DNA from: an uncultured Holophagaceae bacterium | Lineage (GTDB): Bacteria; Acidobacteriota; Holophagae; Holophagales; Holophagaceae | Direction of reading: 5' to 3' | Length of the DNA: 64,000 nt | Assembly (NCBI GenBank): GCA_903863195.1 | Contig: CAIPAY010000133.1 | Coordinates: forward strand, 45,215-109,214 | Part shown: positions 19,287-27,252 of the stretch, piece after piece | Layout of the letters: each line of letters begins with the position of its first letter | Numbering within the stretch: the first letter of the stretch is position 1 | Notes under the pieces: model-generated | Seen by the model: the letters and a program-made list of their open reading frames with translations, nothing else | Database searches by the model: none | What the model was told of the DNA's origin: nothing | Position numbers and translations under genes: made by a program

Positions 19287-20045
19287 TCAGCCCTGTTCCT
19301 GGGGCGTCAGAACCCGGCGCTCGGCCAGGAGCCTGCGGAAGCGGGAGGCCACCATGACGCTCAGCAGGATGGTCGCGTTGAAGCTCAGCTCCAGCGGCAC
19401 CTTCCACCAGGCGAAGCGGATCCGGCCGAGGAGCACGGTCTCGAGGAAGAACATGAAGGCGGTGAATGCCACGGGCTCGAGGAGGGACTGCCAGAGGGGA
19501 CGTTCCTGGCTGTGGCGCTCCAGCAGGTAGCCGGTAAAGGCGCCATAGAGCAGCCGGGTCGGCCGGAACCCATGGTGGGTCGTGAAGCCCAGCGGAATGG
19601 CCAGCAGGGACGTGGTCAGCACAGCCACTGCCATGCGGCCCCAGGACGGGAGCCGCAGCCAGTGCCGCCGGACCCAGAAGTAGCCGGCGCCCACGGCCAG
19701 GCCCTGGGAGGCGGCGAAGGCCAGGGCGATGTACCAGCGCCAGCCTTCGAACCACATGTGCCCGCCGGTGGCGATGCCGATGATCATGCCTGCCGCCAGG
19801 GCAGTGCCGCTGCGGTGATTGGCGTCCTGGCCCTCCCCGCTCGCGATCTCCTCCGCCAGCAGGGTGGGATGTTCCTTCTCGGCCAGCATGGCGGCCATGG
19901 CCGACTCAGAGCTGATGCTGCGAGCCTCGGCCTCATCCAGGAGGTGGGCCTGCAGCTCCCGGACCAGGGTCAGGCGACGCCGTCGCGTCAGGCCCTTGAG
20001 GCCTGAACCCACCTGGGCGAGATAGGCTTCCAGGGCCCGAGACAC
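19287..20045 (-). CDS. Membrane protein with N-terminal HAAS-like domain, partner of PadR
   Basis: The 252-residue product begins with a soluble helical segment (LTRRRRLTLVRELQAHLLDEAEA) resembling HAAS/DUF1700-type domains, which are commonly encoded beside PadR regulators. About five or six membrane helices follow from residue 85. It starts 9 bp after padR ends. In known PadR-HAAS pairs the membrane protein is thought to transmit an envelope signal; that is inference here. It is probably the last gene of the efflux operon above. Confidence 0.65.
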   Translation of the reverse strand: MSRALEAYLAQVGSGLKGLTRRRRLTLVRELQAHLLDEAEARSISSESAMAAMLAEKEHPTLLAEEIASGEGQDANHRSGTALAAGMIIGIATGGHMWFEGWRWYIALAFAASQGLAVGAGYFWVRRHWLRLPSWGRMAVAVLTTSLLAIPLGFTTHHGFRPTRLLYGAFTGYLLERHSQERPLWQSLLEPVAFTAFMFFLETVLLGRIRFAWWKVPLELSFNATILLSVMVASRFRRLLAERRVLTPQEQG

Positions 20046-20054
20046 CGAATGGCC

Positions 20055-20381
20055 TCAGGCCTTGGGCTCGACGAAGGCCTGGACCATGTTCACGAACTGG
20101 TTCCATTCCTTCTTCTTGGCGGCCAGGAAGGCCTGCCCCGCGGGCAGCAGGGAGTAGTAGCGGCGCTCCCGCCCGTTCTCCTGGGTCTCCCAGTAGGAGG
20201 TGATGAACTCTGTGGCCTCCAGCTTGTGGAGGGCCGGGTAGAGGGCCCCTTCCTTTAGCGTGTAGGTGCCGCCGGTGCGCTGCCGGACCGTCTCGATGAT
20301 CTGGTAGCCATACATCGGACCCTCGCAGAGCAGCGACAGCAGCAGCAGGGGCGTGCTGCCCTTGAGAAGTTCGCGATCCAT
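20055..20381 (-). CDS. PadR-family transcriptional regulator
   Basis: The 108-residue winged-helix protein begins MDRELLKGSTPLLLLSLLCE, with YGYQIIETV and the LKEGALYPALHKLE recognition region diagnostic of PadR. The C-terminal helix is short (PadR-s1 type). ATG 20381 has GGAGG four bases upstream. It lies 76 bp after the second FtsX permease on the same strand and probably autoregulates this efflux operon. Confidence 0.9.
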   Translation of the reverse strand: MDRELLKGSTPLLLLSLLCEGPMYGYQIIETVRQRTGGTYTLKEGALYPALHKLEATEFITSYWETQENGRERRYYSLLPAGQAFLAAKKKEWNQFVNMVQAFVEPKA

Positions 20382-20457
20382 GGGGCCTCCGGTCGAGGAA
20401 AAACCAGGCTCAGTGTGCATCGCAAAGCGAGGTCCGTCAAGGTGAGGGCCAGCCGCC

Positions 20458-21687
20458 TCACCCCCCCTTCATCGCCTCCGTCAGCGGCAGGCGGCTGGCT
20501 CTCCATGCGGGCAGGAACCCACCCACCAGGCCCATCACCAGGCTGAAGGCCACCCCCTGGGCCATGAGGCCCGGCGTGATCGTGAAGGCGAAGCTCACGT
20601 CGCTGAAGGTCTGCAAGCTCGTCGTACCGGCCTGGATGCCGTTGGCAAAGAGGGCCAGTCCCGACCCCAGCAGCCCCCCCACCAGGCAGAGGAAGACCGC
20701 CTCCCACTGGAAGCTGGCCAGGATTTCCCGCTGCCGGAACCCCAGCGCGCGCAGGGTCCCGATCTCCCGGGTGCGGCCGGCCACGGCGGCATACATGGTG
20801 TTCATGGCCGCGAAAATGGCGGCCCCGGTCAGGATCAGGGTGATGAGGTTGCCCAGGACCTTCACCGGATCGCCGGCCTTGGTCAGCTCCTTGAAGTAGG
20901 CCTTCTCCGCCACCACCTCCAGCTTCAGCCGCTTGTCGTCGTCCACCGCCCGGGTGAACGCCTCCATGCGGCCGGCATCCGTCAGGCGGACCAGCAGGGA
21001 GGAGTAGGACTCCCGGCGGAAGGCCTGCATCACGTCATTCACGTCGGACCAGACCTCGCTCTCGTAGCTGGAAGCTCCCCCATCAAAGGTCCCGACGATC
21101 GCCCAGTCCCGGCCCCCCATGCGGACGGTGCCCCCCCGCTCCAGCCCGGGGAAGCGGCCGCGCATCTTCCGGGGCACCACCACCTCGCTCAGGCCAGGGC
21201 GGAACCAGCGGCCCTCCACCAGCTGCACCTGGGGCCGCATGCGCTGGCCGGTGGACTCCAGGCCCCGCACCGTGACATTGGTGTCGGTGCCATCGGCCAC
21301 CGGGAACAGCTTGACCACCACCACCTCCGCGCTGGCCAGGGGGCCCGCATCGTCCCGCTGCACCAGGGGATGGACCTTCAGGATCCGCATCCGATCCCGC
21401 TCGATGGTGCTGTTCAGCTCGTAGCGGGCATTGGGGCGCAGCACCAGGGCCTGGTCCTCCCGACCGCTGCTGATGAAGGCCACTGACAGGCCCTGGGCCA
21501 GGCTGAGCACCACCACGAAGATCCCCACCACCAGGGCGATGGCGGCGGCGGTACTGAGGGTCGAGACCTTCCGCTGCCAGAGGGAGCGCAGGTTGTAGCT
21601 GAGGGGGATGGGATAGGCCACCAGGGCCCAGACCAGCCAGAGCAGGTAGCCGACGAGCGGCAGGGCGAGGAGGCTGAGGAGGATCAT
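20458..21687 (-). CDS. ABC transporter permease, FtsX/MacB type (second permease)
   Basis: The 409-residue protein has transmembrane helices near residues 5-25 and 45-70 and a large extracytoplasmic domain. Three C-terminal helices form the FtsX core (about 285-400, with the conserved TREIGTLRALGFRQREIL). The start ATG overlaps the stop of the preceding permease (ATGA), indicating translational coupling. With the ATPase and adaptor it would form a MacAB-like tripartite exporter. An extra N-terminal helix compared with the first permease suggests the two form a heterodimer. Confidence 0.88.
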   Translation of the reverse strand: MILLSLLALPLVGYLLWLVWALVAYPIPLSYNLRSLWQRKVSTLSTAAAIALVVGIFVVVLSLAQGLSVAFISSGREDQALVLRPNARYELNSTIERDRMRILKVHPLVQRDDAGPLASAEVVVVKLFPVADGTDTNVTVRGLESTGQRMRPQVQLVEGRWFRPGLSEVVVPRKMRGRFPGLERGGTVRMGGRDWAIVGTFDGGASSYESEVWSDVNDVMQAFRRESYSSLLVRLTDAGRMEAFTRAVDDDKRLKLEVVAEKAYFKELTKAGDPVKVLGNLITLILTGAAIFAAMNTMYAAVAGRTREIGTLRALGFRQREILASFQWEAVFLCLVGGLLGSGLALFANGIQAGTTSLQTFSDVSFAFTITPGLMAQGVAFSLVMGLVGGFLPAWRASRLPLTEAMKGG

Positions 21688-22853
21688 CCCACGGACCTGA
21701 GGCCCTCGGTGATGGGGCGGCGGGTGGCGGCATAGGCCGGGATGAAGGTGGACAGGAGGCCCACGGCCAGGGCCCCCGCCAGGCACAGCAGGGCTGTGAC
21801 CGAGGTAATCTCGAAGTCGGCGAAGAACGGCATCACGGCACCCATGGCGCTGCGAACGCCTCCGGCGGCGGCCTGGGCCAGGAGGAGCCCCAGGGCGGCC
21901 CCCAGGCCCACCAGCAGGACGCCCTCAGCCAGGAGCAGGCTCAGTACGCGACTGGCGGAAAAACCCATGGCCCGGAAGACCGCAATTTCGGCCCCGCGCT
22001 CGCGGATGGCGGTGCCCATGGTGTTGGCGGTGACGATGAGGATGGCCAGCACCACGGCGATGGTGATGCCCTGGATGATGGTCGAGATGTTTCCAAGCAT
22101 CTTCACGAAGGCCAGGTTGAAGGCGCTCTCGGTCTCGGTGAGGGTCTCGTAGGCGCTGTTGGCGAAGTGGCGGTCCACCCGCTCAATGAGCCGGGGGATG
22201 TCCTCGGGCCGGTGGACCCGCACCCAGAACGCCCCCGTCAGCCCCTTCATGCGCGGCACGCCCTCCTCCAGGACCTTGTAGTGGAAGTGGAGAACGTTCT
22301 CATCCGAGGGCCGGGAGCTCTTGAAGATCAGGCGGATGGTGAGGCGGGGGTTGATGGGGAAGATGGTTCCCGTGAGGGGCACCACATCGCCCACCTTCCA
22401 GCCGTTCTTGAGGGCCAGGCTCTCCCCCACGATGCAGCCGGCGCCGTCCCGCAAGTACTCCTTGACCTGGGCCTCGGTGAGGTTCGCGAGGCCGAACTCC
22501 TCCCGGAAGGTCTGGAAGATCGTGGTCTCGTCGCTGGCGAAGTTGGCGAAGAAGTTCCGGGGGTCCTGGTAGTAGCCCCCGAACCACTGGAGGGAACAGA
22601 CGGTCTCTACCTCCGGCTGCTGGCGCAGGAAGGTCTCATAGCTGCGGGGCAGCATCTGGGTGATGCCGCTCTTGTGGCGCACGGCCAGGCGGTTCCCAGA
22701 GTTGGGGTTGCTGGTGATGGAGTCGAGCGTGGTGAGCAGGCTCTGCAGCACGGCCACCGTGAAGACAGACAGCACTAGGCTGCCCACGATGAGCAGGGTG
22801 CGCCGCCGGGAGCGCAGGAGGCTCTTCCAGACGAGGGCCAGCCAGCGCATCAA
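21684..22853 (-). CDS. ABC transporter permease, FtsX/MacB type (first permease)
   Basis: The 389-residue protein has one N-terminal helix (about 18-40), a periplasmic MacB-like domain (about 45-265) and three C-terminal helices with the FtsX motif [21 protein letters not shown]. It overlaps the next permease by 4 bp. It is separated from its ATPase gene by a 177-bp gap holding a duplicated piece of that ATPase gene. The substrate is unknown. Confidence 0.88.
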   Translation of the reverse strand: MMRWLALVWKSLLRSRRRTLLIVGSLVLSVFTVAVLQSLLTTLDSITSNPNSGNRLAVRHKSGITQMLPRSYETFLRQQPEVETVCSLQWFGGYYQDPRNFFANFASDETTIFQTFREEFGLANLTEAQVKEYLRDGAGCIVGESLALKNGWKVGDVVPLTGTIFPINPRLTIRLIFKSSRPSDENVLHFHYKVLEEGVPRMKGLTGAFWVRVHRPEDIPRLIERVDRHFANSAYETLTETESAFNLAFVKMLGNISTIIQGITIAVVLAILIVTANTMGTAIRERGAEIAVFRAMGFSASRVLSLLLAEGVLLVGLGAALGLLLAQAAAGGVRSAMGAVMPFFADFEITSVTALLCLAGALAVGLLSTFIPAYAATRRPITEGLRSVG

Positions 22854-22864
22854 GTCTGCTCCCC

Positions 22865-22925
22865 GCTCACCGATTCACCTCGACAGCCCGGTCCAGGACG
22901 CCCTTCTCGAGGTGGATCTGGTGCC
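22865..22925. repeat. Displaced copy of the 3' end of the ABC ATPase gene
   Basis: This 61-bp stretch matches 23029-23089 at 59 of 61 positions, in the same orientation. The other copy is the actual end of the ATPase coding sequence. This copy lies after the stop and codes for nothing in context. Confidence 0.9.
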
Positions 22926-23028
22926 CTCCAGCTATCGCGCAGGACATCCAGTCCTGCGCTCCCACTCGCCCGCTGCGCGGGCTCCTGGAGCTGGAGCCTC
23001 CATGCGGGGCATGCGCGGCCCCTGCCCG
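22926..23028. repeat. GC-rich palindromic spacer between the two 61-bp copies
   Basis: The 103-bp segment contains two clear hairpins: GCGCAGGAC with GTCCTGCGC (22937-22959) and GCCCGC with GCGGGC (22968-22982). An outer CTCCAGCT / AGCTGGAG pairing encloses both. It looks like a REP-type palindromic element inserted downstream of the ATPase stop. Confidence 0.6.
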
Positions 23029-23089
23029 GCTCACCGGTTCACCTCGACAGCCCGGTCCAGCACGCCCTTCTCGAGGTGGATCTGGTGCC
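23029..23089. repeat. Original copy: 3' end of the ABC ATPase gene
   Basis: This is the functional counterpart of the 22865-22925 copy. It contains the last 20 codons and stop of the ATPase gene. The two differences between copies are single substitutions. Confidence 0.9.
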
Positions 23090-23753
23090 GCGCATGGTGG
23101 GCGGCTTTGGGGTCGTGGGTGACCATCACGATGGTCTTGCCCATGTCGGCGTTGAGGCGACCCATGAGGCCCAGGACCTCCTCGGCGTTCTTGGCATCCA
23201 AGGCCCCCGTGGGCTCGTCGGCCACCAGGATGTCGGGGTCCGTGACGATGGCCCGTGCGATGGCCACGCGCTGCTCCTGGCCGCCACTCAGCTGCCGGGG
23301 ATAGTTCCACTGCTTGTCCGTGAGGTTCACCAGCGCCAGCACCTCAGCCACCCGCTCCCGGCGGGCGCGGCGGCCCAGGCTCGTGAGCAGCAGGGGCAGC
23401 TCGACGTTCTCGAAGGCCGTGAGCACCGGCACCAGGTTGTAGTTCTGGAAGATGAACCCCACATGGGCATTCCGCCAGGCCGCCAGCTCGTCGTCGTCCA
23501 GGTCGTTCAGCTCGTGCCCGCAGACCTCCAGTGTGCCGCAGGTGGGCCGATCGATGCCCGCCACCAGGTTCAGCAGCGTGGTCTTGCCCGAGCCCGAAGG
23601 CCCCATGAGGGCCACGAAGCTGCCCACGGGGATCTCCAGATCGATGCCCTGAAGCACGGGGATCTCCAGGGCCTCTCGCCAGTAGCTCTTGGCGATGCCA
23701 CGGAGGGTGATGATGGGCTCCCCTCCACCCAGGTCGAAGCGGTTGGCGTTCAT
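23031..23753 (-). CDS. ABC transporter ATP-binding protein, MacB/LolD type
   Basis: The 240-residue ATPase has Walker [10 protein letters not shown], the ABC signature [14 protein letters not shown], Walker B with [12 protein letters not shown] and the switch His (VMVTHD). DEPTGALD and the overall length place it with the MacB/LolD/FtsE lipoprotein and macrolide exporter group. Its ATG shares one base with the stop of the adaptor gene. It energises the two FtsX permeases downstream. Its last 61 bp are duplicated beyond the stop. Confidence 0.93.
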   Translation of the reverse strand: MNANRFDLGGGEPIITLRGIAKSYWREALEIPVLQGIDLEIPVGSFVALMGPSGSGKTTLLNLVAGIDRPTCGTLEVCGHELNDLDDDELAAWRNAHVGFIFQNYNLVPVLTAFENVELPLLLTSLGRRARRERVAEVLALVNLTDKQWNYPRQLSGGQEQRVAIARAIVTDPDILVADEPTGALDAKNAEEVLGLMGRLNADMGKTIVMVTHDPKAAHHARHQIHLEKGVLDRAVEVNR

Positions 23754-24853
23754 CAGCCCCGGATCCTTACCTTGGCCCCGGGCTTGAGGGACTCTGGGGG
23801 CGCCACGATGAGCCTGGCGTCCTTGGCCAGGCCGCCCACCTCGAGACCGACGGGATTCTCACCCACCACCGTCAGGAAGCACTGCACCGCCAGGCCGCTC
23901 TCCACCACCCAGGCGTAGGCCCTGCCGTCCTGCTTCTTGACCTGCTCCCGACCGAGGACCACCACATCCTGCGGGTAGGGCTCGCCCAGGAAGGTGACCT
24001 TGGCGCCCATGTCCGGTACCAGCAGGGGATCCCGATCCACGATGGCGACCCGCACCACCACCACGGCCTTCTGCCGGTTGGAGCTGGGGTAGATCTCCCG
24101 CAGCCGGCCCTTCAGCACGGCACGCTTGCCCTGCCCCTCCAGGGCGTCCACGCGAATCTCGGCAGGCATGTTGCGGGCGAGCTTGGCGATGGAGGCCTCG
24201 TTCACTTCCACCTCCACCTCCAGGGTGTCGAAGTCGGCCATGACCAGCACGGCGTTGATGGCATTGGCGCCGCCGGCGCTGCCCGGGGCCACGGTCTCGC
24301 CCACTTCCGAGAGTTTCTGGGTGACGATGCCGCTGAAGGGGGCCCTCAGCTCCATGCTGTCCAGGAGGGCGGCCTGGTAGGCCAGCTGGGCCTCGAGGGT
24401 CAGCTTCTGGCTCCGCAGGCGGTCCACGGTGGCTGCATCCTGGATGCCCAGGGCCTGCAGCTTCACGGCCCGCTCCAGGTCCACCCTGGCCTGGTCCAGC
24501 TGGGCCTTCACCTGGTCCCGGCTGGCGGCGAGGTCCGGCGACTCCAGGCGGGCCAGCACCTGGCCCTTGGTGACCCGGCTGCCCTCCTGCACCCCCAGCC
24601 AGCTGACGCGGCCCAGGACTTTGCTGGAGAGGGTGGCCCGGGTGCGGGCCACCAGATAGCCCGAGGCCGTCACCAGGGGGTTGCGCTCGCCCGCCTTGAA
24701 CACCGTGGGCGCCGAGATGGACACGGCCACGGGCGCCCCCTTGGAAGCGGCCAGGGCGCCCAGGGACAGGATGCCGAGCCCACCCAGCACCACCCAGCCC
24801 CACGGGAAGCGCTTCCGGATCACGGCAGACTTGCGGACGGGGGCTTCACTCAT
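23753..24853 (-). CDS. Periplasmic adaptor (membrane fusion) protein, MacA-like
   Basis: The 366-residue protein has one N-terminal membrane anchor (about residues 17-37), a biotinyl-lipoyl-like domain (VLGRVSWLGVQEGSRVTKGQVLARLES), an alpha hairpin (about 105-165) and a beta-barrel with APFSGIVTQK. This is the HlyD/MacA adaptor layout. Two copper or metal ligand patterns were looked for and not seen, so the substrate is open. ATG 24853 has GGAG upstream; a GTG eight codons earlier is less likely. It is the first gene of the exporter operon. Confidence 0.88.
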   Translation of the reverse strand: MSEAPVRKSAVIRKRFPWGWVVLGGLGILSLGALAASKGAPVAVSISAPTVFKAGERNPLVTASGYLVARTRATLSSKVLGRVSWLGVQEGSRVTKGQVLARLESPDLAASRDQVKAQLDQARVDLERAVKLQALGIQDAATVDRLRSQKLTLEAQLAYQAALLDSMELRAPFSGIVTQKLSEVGETVAPGSAGGANAINAVLVMADFDTLEVEVEVNEASIAKLARNMPAEIRVDALEGQGKRAVLKGRLREIYPSSNRQKAVVVVRVAIVDRDPLLVPDMGAKVTFLGEPYPQDVVVLGREQVKKQDGRAYAWVVESGLAVQCFLTVVGENPVGLEVGGLAKDARLIVAPPESLKPGAKVRIRG

Positions 24854-25018
24854 GCCAGAGACTCCATGGGGATTCACAAGGACAGGCTAACCGTGGACCC
24901 AGCGGCCCAGGAAGCCTTGGCGGTTGGATGCCCGCCAACAGTGAGACGGGTCAAGCCTGGGGCCGGGCTCCAGGGGCAGCTCCCAGTCCTGCTGCCAGCA
25001 GGGCCAGGAAGGCACCAC

Positions 25019-25519
25019 TCATGGAGCCTCGCGGCGGGCTCGAGTGGCCACGGCGCTGAACACCGGGCGCAGTGCCAGCGCCAGGAGAACCATCGCCGGC
25101 AGGGCCAGCAGGGCCCAGGCGAGGAAGGCCGGGAGGACTCGGCTGCCCAGGGAGACCAGCGTGCCCCAGGCGTCCGCCTTGGCCCCGTACACCAGGACCG
25201 ACACGGACAGCGGCAGCGGCGCCTGCCCCGTGAGGCGCTCACCCAACCGGATGAAAGGGATGAGAAGCAGCAGCTGGAGGGGATAGGCCAGGTAGTTCGC
25301 CAGCTGCAGGGCGGGCTGGTTGAGGCGGAAGGCAACTCCAGCCAGGGCGCACAGCAGGGTGCTGGTGCCCATGACCGGGTTCACCCCCAGGGCCAGACCC
25401 ACCGCCAGGCTCCAGGCCAGGCCCTGGGGACTGAGCCCCTGCCGGAGCAGGGCCGCCATGGGATCAAGGAGACGGCGCCGAAGCCAGCCGACGTCCGGTC
25501 CCGGAGGCAGGTTGCTCAT
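25019..25519 (-). CDS. DUF2062 membrane protein
   Basis: The 166-residue protein has three or four hydrophobic helices and the DUF2062 hallmarks LAVGLALGVNPVMGTSTLLC and FRLNQPALQLANYLAYPLQ. The molecular function of the family is unknown. Its ATG overlaps the desaturase stop (ATGA), so the two are translationally coupled, suggesting a role with membrane lipids. Confidence 0.85.
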   Translation of the reverse strand: MSNLPPGPDVGWLRRRLLDPMAALLRQGLSPQGLAWSLAVGLALGVNPVMGTSTLLCALAGVAFRLNQPALQLANYLAYPLQLLLLIPFIRLGERLTGQAPLPLSVSVLVYGAKADAWGTLVSLGSRVLPAFLAWALLALPAMVLLALALRPVFSAVATRARREAP

Positions 25520-26349
25520 GAAGGCGAGGCCCCCGTGGCGGTCTGCGGAAAGGGGCGGAGGTCCCGCACCACGCGCAGCCAGGACAGCAGCTTGAGGGCG
25601 TAATAGGTGGGATCCACTTCCCACCAGCGGATGCCCTGCCGGCAGCTGGCCTGGTAGTGGTGGTGGTTGTTGTGCCACCCCTCGCCCAGGGTGATCAGGG
25701 CCAGCACCAGGTTGTTGCGGCTCTGGTCCGCGGTCTCGAAGCGTCGGCTGCCCCAGACGTGGGTGAGCGAGTTGATGCAGAAGGTCCCGTGCCAGAGCAG
25801 CACCGTGGAGATGGCGAAGCCCCAGACCAGGGTCTCCCAGCCCCCCAGGCCCGTCCACAGGCCGAAGCCAAAGACGAGGGTCCCCAGCAGCCAGGGGCAG
25901 AGCCAGTGGTAGGTGTCCAGGAAGCGCAGCTCTGGAAAGCGGGCGAAGTCCTCGATGGCCTTGGCGTCGTAGGTGTCATAGGCATCAGACAGCACCCAGC
26001 CCAGGTGGGACCACCAGAAGCCGTCAACCACCGGGGAGTGCAGGTCCTGCGGGGTGTCCGAGTGCCGGTGGTGGTGCCGGTGGTTCGCGGCCCACCACAG
26101 CACCCCCTTCTGGGCCGAGGTCTGGGCCAGGACGGCCATGAGGAGCTGCGGCACCCGGCCCATGCGGTAGGCGCGGTGGCTGAAGTAGCGGTGGTAGCCC
26201 GCGGTCACCGCGAACATGCGGACCAGGTAAAGCGCCGCGCAGAGGGCCACCAGCTTCCAGGAGAAGGTCAGCCAGAGCGCCGCCAGACACCCCAGGTGGA
26301 CCAGCACGAAGGAGACCGAGGTCACGGTGACGGTGAAGGGCTTGCGCAT
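25516..26349 (-). CDS. Acyl-CoA/acyl-lipid delta-9 desaturase
   Basis: The 277-residue integral membrane di-iron desaturase carries the three His boxes: HRYFSH, HRHHH and HNNHHH. It has four membrane helices in two pairs between them. It introduces a cis double bond into saturated fatty acyl chains using O2, so the cell must meet oxygen at least at times. ATG 26349 has GGAG five bases upstream. It is followed by the coupled DUF2062 gene. Confidence 0.92.
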   Translation of the reverse strand: MRKPFTVTVTSVSFVLVHLGCLAALWLTFSWKLVALCAALYLVRMFAVTAGYHRYFSHRAYRMGRVPQLLMAVLAQTSAQKGVLWWAANHRHHHRHSDTPQDLHSPVVDGFWWSHLGWVLSDAYDTYDAKAIEDFARFPELRFLDTYHWLCPWLLGTLVFGFGLWTGLGGWETLVWGFAISTVLLWHGTFCINSLTHVWGSRRFETADQSRNNLVLALITLGEGWHNNHHHYQASCRQGIRWWEVDPTYYALKLLSWLRVVRDLRPFPQTATGASPS

Positions 26350-26507
26350 GCAGACTCCACGAAGGCTCAAGGGTACCCCAGGCATTGATGCTTTATTTAT
26401 TATCTTTGCACCAGGGAGCGGGCTGTCATCGGAAAGGATGCCCCCCGAGGACCTGCGGGTTCGCGGGGCCGGGAGGCGGTAGACTCCTGGCAACCCCCGG
26501 AGGCCCC

Positions 26508-26720
26508 ATGGCCCGCAAGCGTGGCACTGGCATTCCCGGCCTGTCCTTCTCCTGGCGGCGCGCCCTGGGGATCTCCCAGGCCCAGGCCCGGCTCTCCCGG
26601 CAGATCGGCATCCCGCTGTCCCGCAGCGGGCGGCAGCGGAAACTCGGGAAGCTGGGTGGCTGCTGCGTGCCGCTGCTGATCGGGGTGGGGGTGCTGAGGC
26701 TGGTGGGCTGGCTTGTGTGA
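26508..26720 (+). CDS. Small basic protein with C-terminal hydrophobic tail
   Basis: This 70-residue gene has a good GGAGG ribosome site four bases before ATG 26508. The protein is strongly basic (MARKRGTGIPGLSFSWRRAL, then SRQIGIPLSRSGRQRKLGK) and ends in a hydrophobic segment (CCVPLLIGVGVLRLVGWLV) that could insert in the membrane. I do not recognise a characterised family. It lies alone between the desaturase promoter region and the tRNA repeat cluster. Confidence 0.6.
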   Translation: MARKRGTGIPGLSFSWRRALGISQAQARLSRQIGIPLSRSGRQRKLGKLGGCCVPLLIGVGVLRLVGWLV

Positions 26721-26730
26721 GCGGGGTCCT

Positions 26731-26780
26731 CGCTGGTTCGATTCCAGGGACAGCGACAAACCAAGGGGGGCCGGTTGGCC
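26731..26780. repeat. tRNA-3'-half-like repeat, copy 1
   Basis: This 50-bp stretch contains a T-arm-like CGCTGGTTCGATTCCAG and the first arm of the tRNA terminator palindrome. It matches 26865-26914 at about 47 of 50 positions. It is in the opposite orientation to the intact tRNA-Arg. Confidence 0.8.
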
Positions 26781-26864
26781 TGGGCGGGAATCGAACCGCA
26801 CTCGGCTGCGCCGTGTGCCGGCCCGCTTCGAGGCGACATTGAGTCGCCTCTCGGGCGGTCCACT

Positions 26865-26914
26865 CGCTGGTTCGATTCCAGGGACATCAACAGACCAAGG
26901 GGGGCCGGTTGGCC
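26865..26914. repeat. tRNA-3'-half-like repeat, copy 2
   Basis: This is the same element 134 bp downstream of copy 1. Its T-arm sequence (26865-26881) is the exact reverse complement of the T-arm of the real tRNA-Arg (26940-26956), so copy 2 and the tRNA form one long imperfect palindrome around the terminator. Confidence 0.8.
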
Positions 26915-26929
26915 CCCCTTGGTCTGTTG
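26888..26929 (-). terminator. Terminator of tRNA-Arg
   Basis: A perfect 19-bp stem (26888-26906 with 26911-26929) with loop GGTT starts inside the encoded CCA end of the tRNA. It lacks a long U tract, but its strength and position fit 3' processing or termination. Confidence 0.75.
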
Positions 26930-27004
26930 GTGCACCCGACTGGAATCGAACCAGCGACCTCTGGCTTCGGAGGCCAGCGCTCTATCCAACTGAGCTACGG
27001 GTAC
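26928..27004 (-). tRNA. tRNA-Arg (anticodon CCG)
   Basis: The minus strand folds into a full cloverleaf. The acceptor pairs GTACCCG with CGGGTGC (one G-U), then discriminator A and an encoded CCA. The D arm is GCTCAGTTGGATAGAGC, the anticodon stem CTGGC/GCCAG with loop CTCCGAA (anticodon CCG, reading CGG), and the T arm CTGGTTCGATTCCAG. A duplicate of its first 19 bases and upstream flank lies at 27156-27240. Confidence 0.95.
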
Positions 27005-27070
27005 GGATCACCGTGGCAAGCACGGCCCTCCATCATGGCTTCGAATGGGCTTTCGTTCAAGGTCGGGCCT
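26986..27070. repeat. 85-bp direct repeat, copy overlapping the tRNA-Arg 5' end
   Basis: Contains the first 19 bases of tRNA-Arg and 66 bases of its upstream (promoter) flank. It matches 27156-27240 at 83 of 85 positions, 170 bp away in the same orientation. Confidence 0.93.
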
Positions 27071-27155
27071 CCGGCCAGCGCTCCTCCGCCTTACGGACAG
27101 CGCCCTGCGCTGTCCTCCCGCTCCTCGCTCCGCTCGCTCGCGGAGGCGGAGCCTC
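27071..27155. repeat. GC-rich palindromic spacer between the 85-bp repeats
   Basis: The 85-bp segment contains GGACAGCG / CGCTGTCC (27085-27105) and GCTCCGC / GCGGAGC (27127-27152) hairpins and ends GGAGCCTC. The spacer inside the duplicated ATPase end (22926-23028) has the same order: a GGAC-type hairpin, a CGC-rich hairpin, then GGAGCCTC. Confidence 0.6.
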
Positions 27156-27240
27156 CCAACTGAGCTACGGGTACGGATCACCGTGGCAAGCACGGCCCTC
27201 CATCATGGCTTCGAATGGGCTTTCGTTCGATGTCGGGCCT
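27156..27240. repeat. 85-bp direct repeat, copy with truncated tRNA 5' end
   Basis: Carries the first 19 bases of a tRNA-Arg but is then interrupted by the palindromic spacer, so it cannot make a tRNA. Its flank would still carry any promoter reading toward the intact tRNA. Confidence 0.93.
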
Positions 27241-27252
27241 GAATCGGGGCGC

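Noticed and set aside
22867..23310. A second truncated ATPase gene
   Set aside because: Only 61 bp of the gene end are duplicated; the rest is antisense or palindromic spacer.
24878..25018. Small gene or RNA between the adaptor and DUF2062 genes
   Set aside because: Only short GC-rich inverted repeats and no start with a ribosome site were found.
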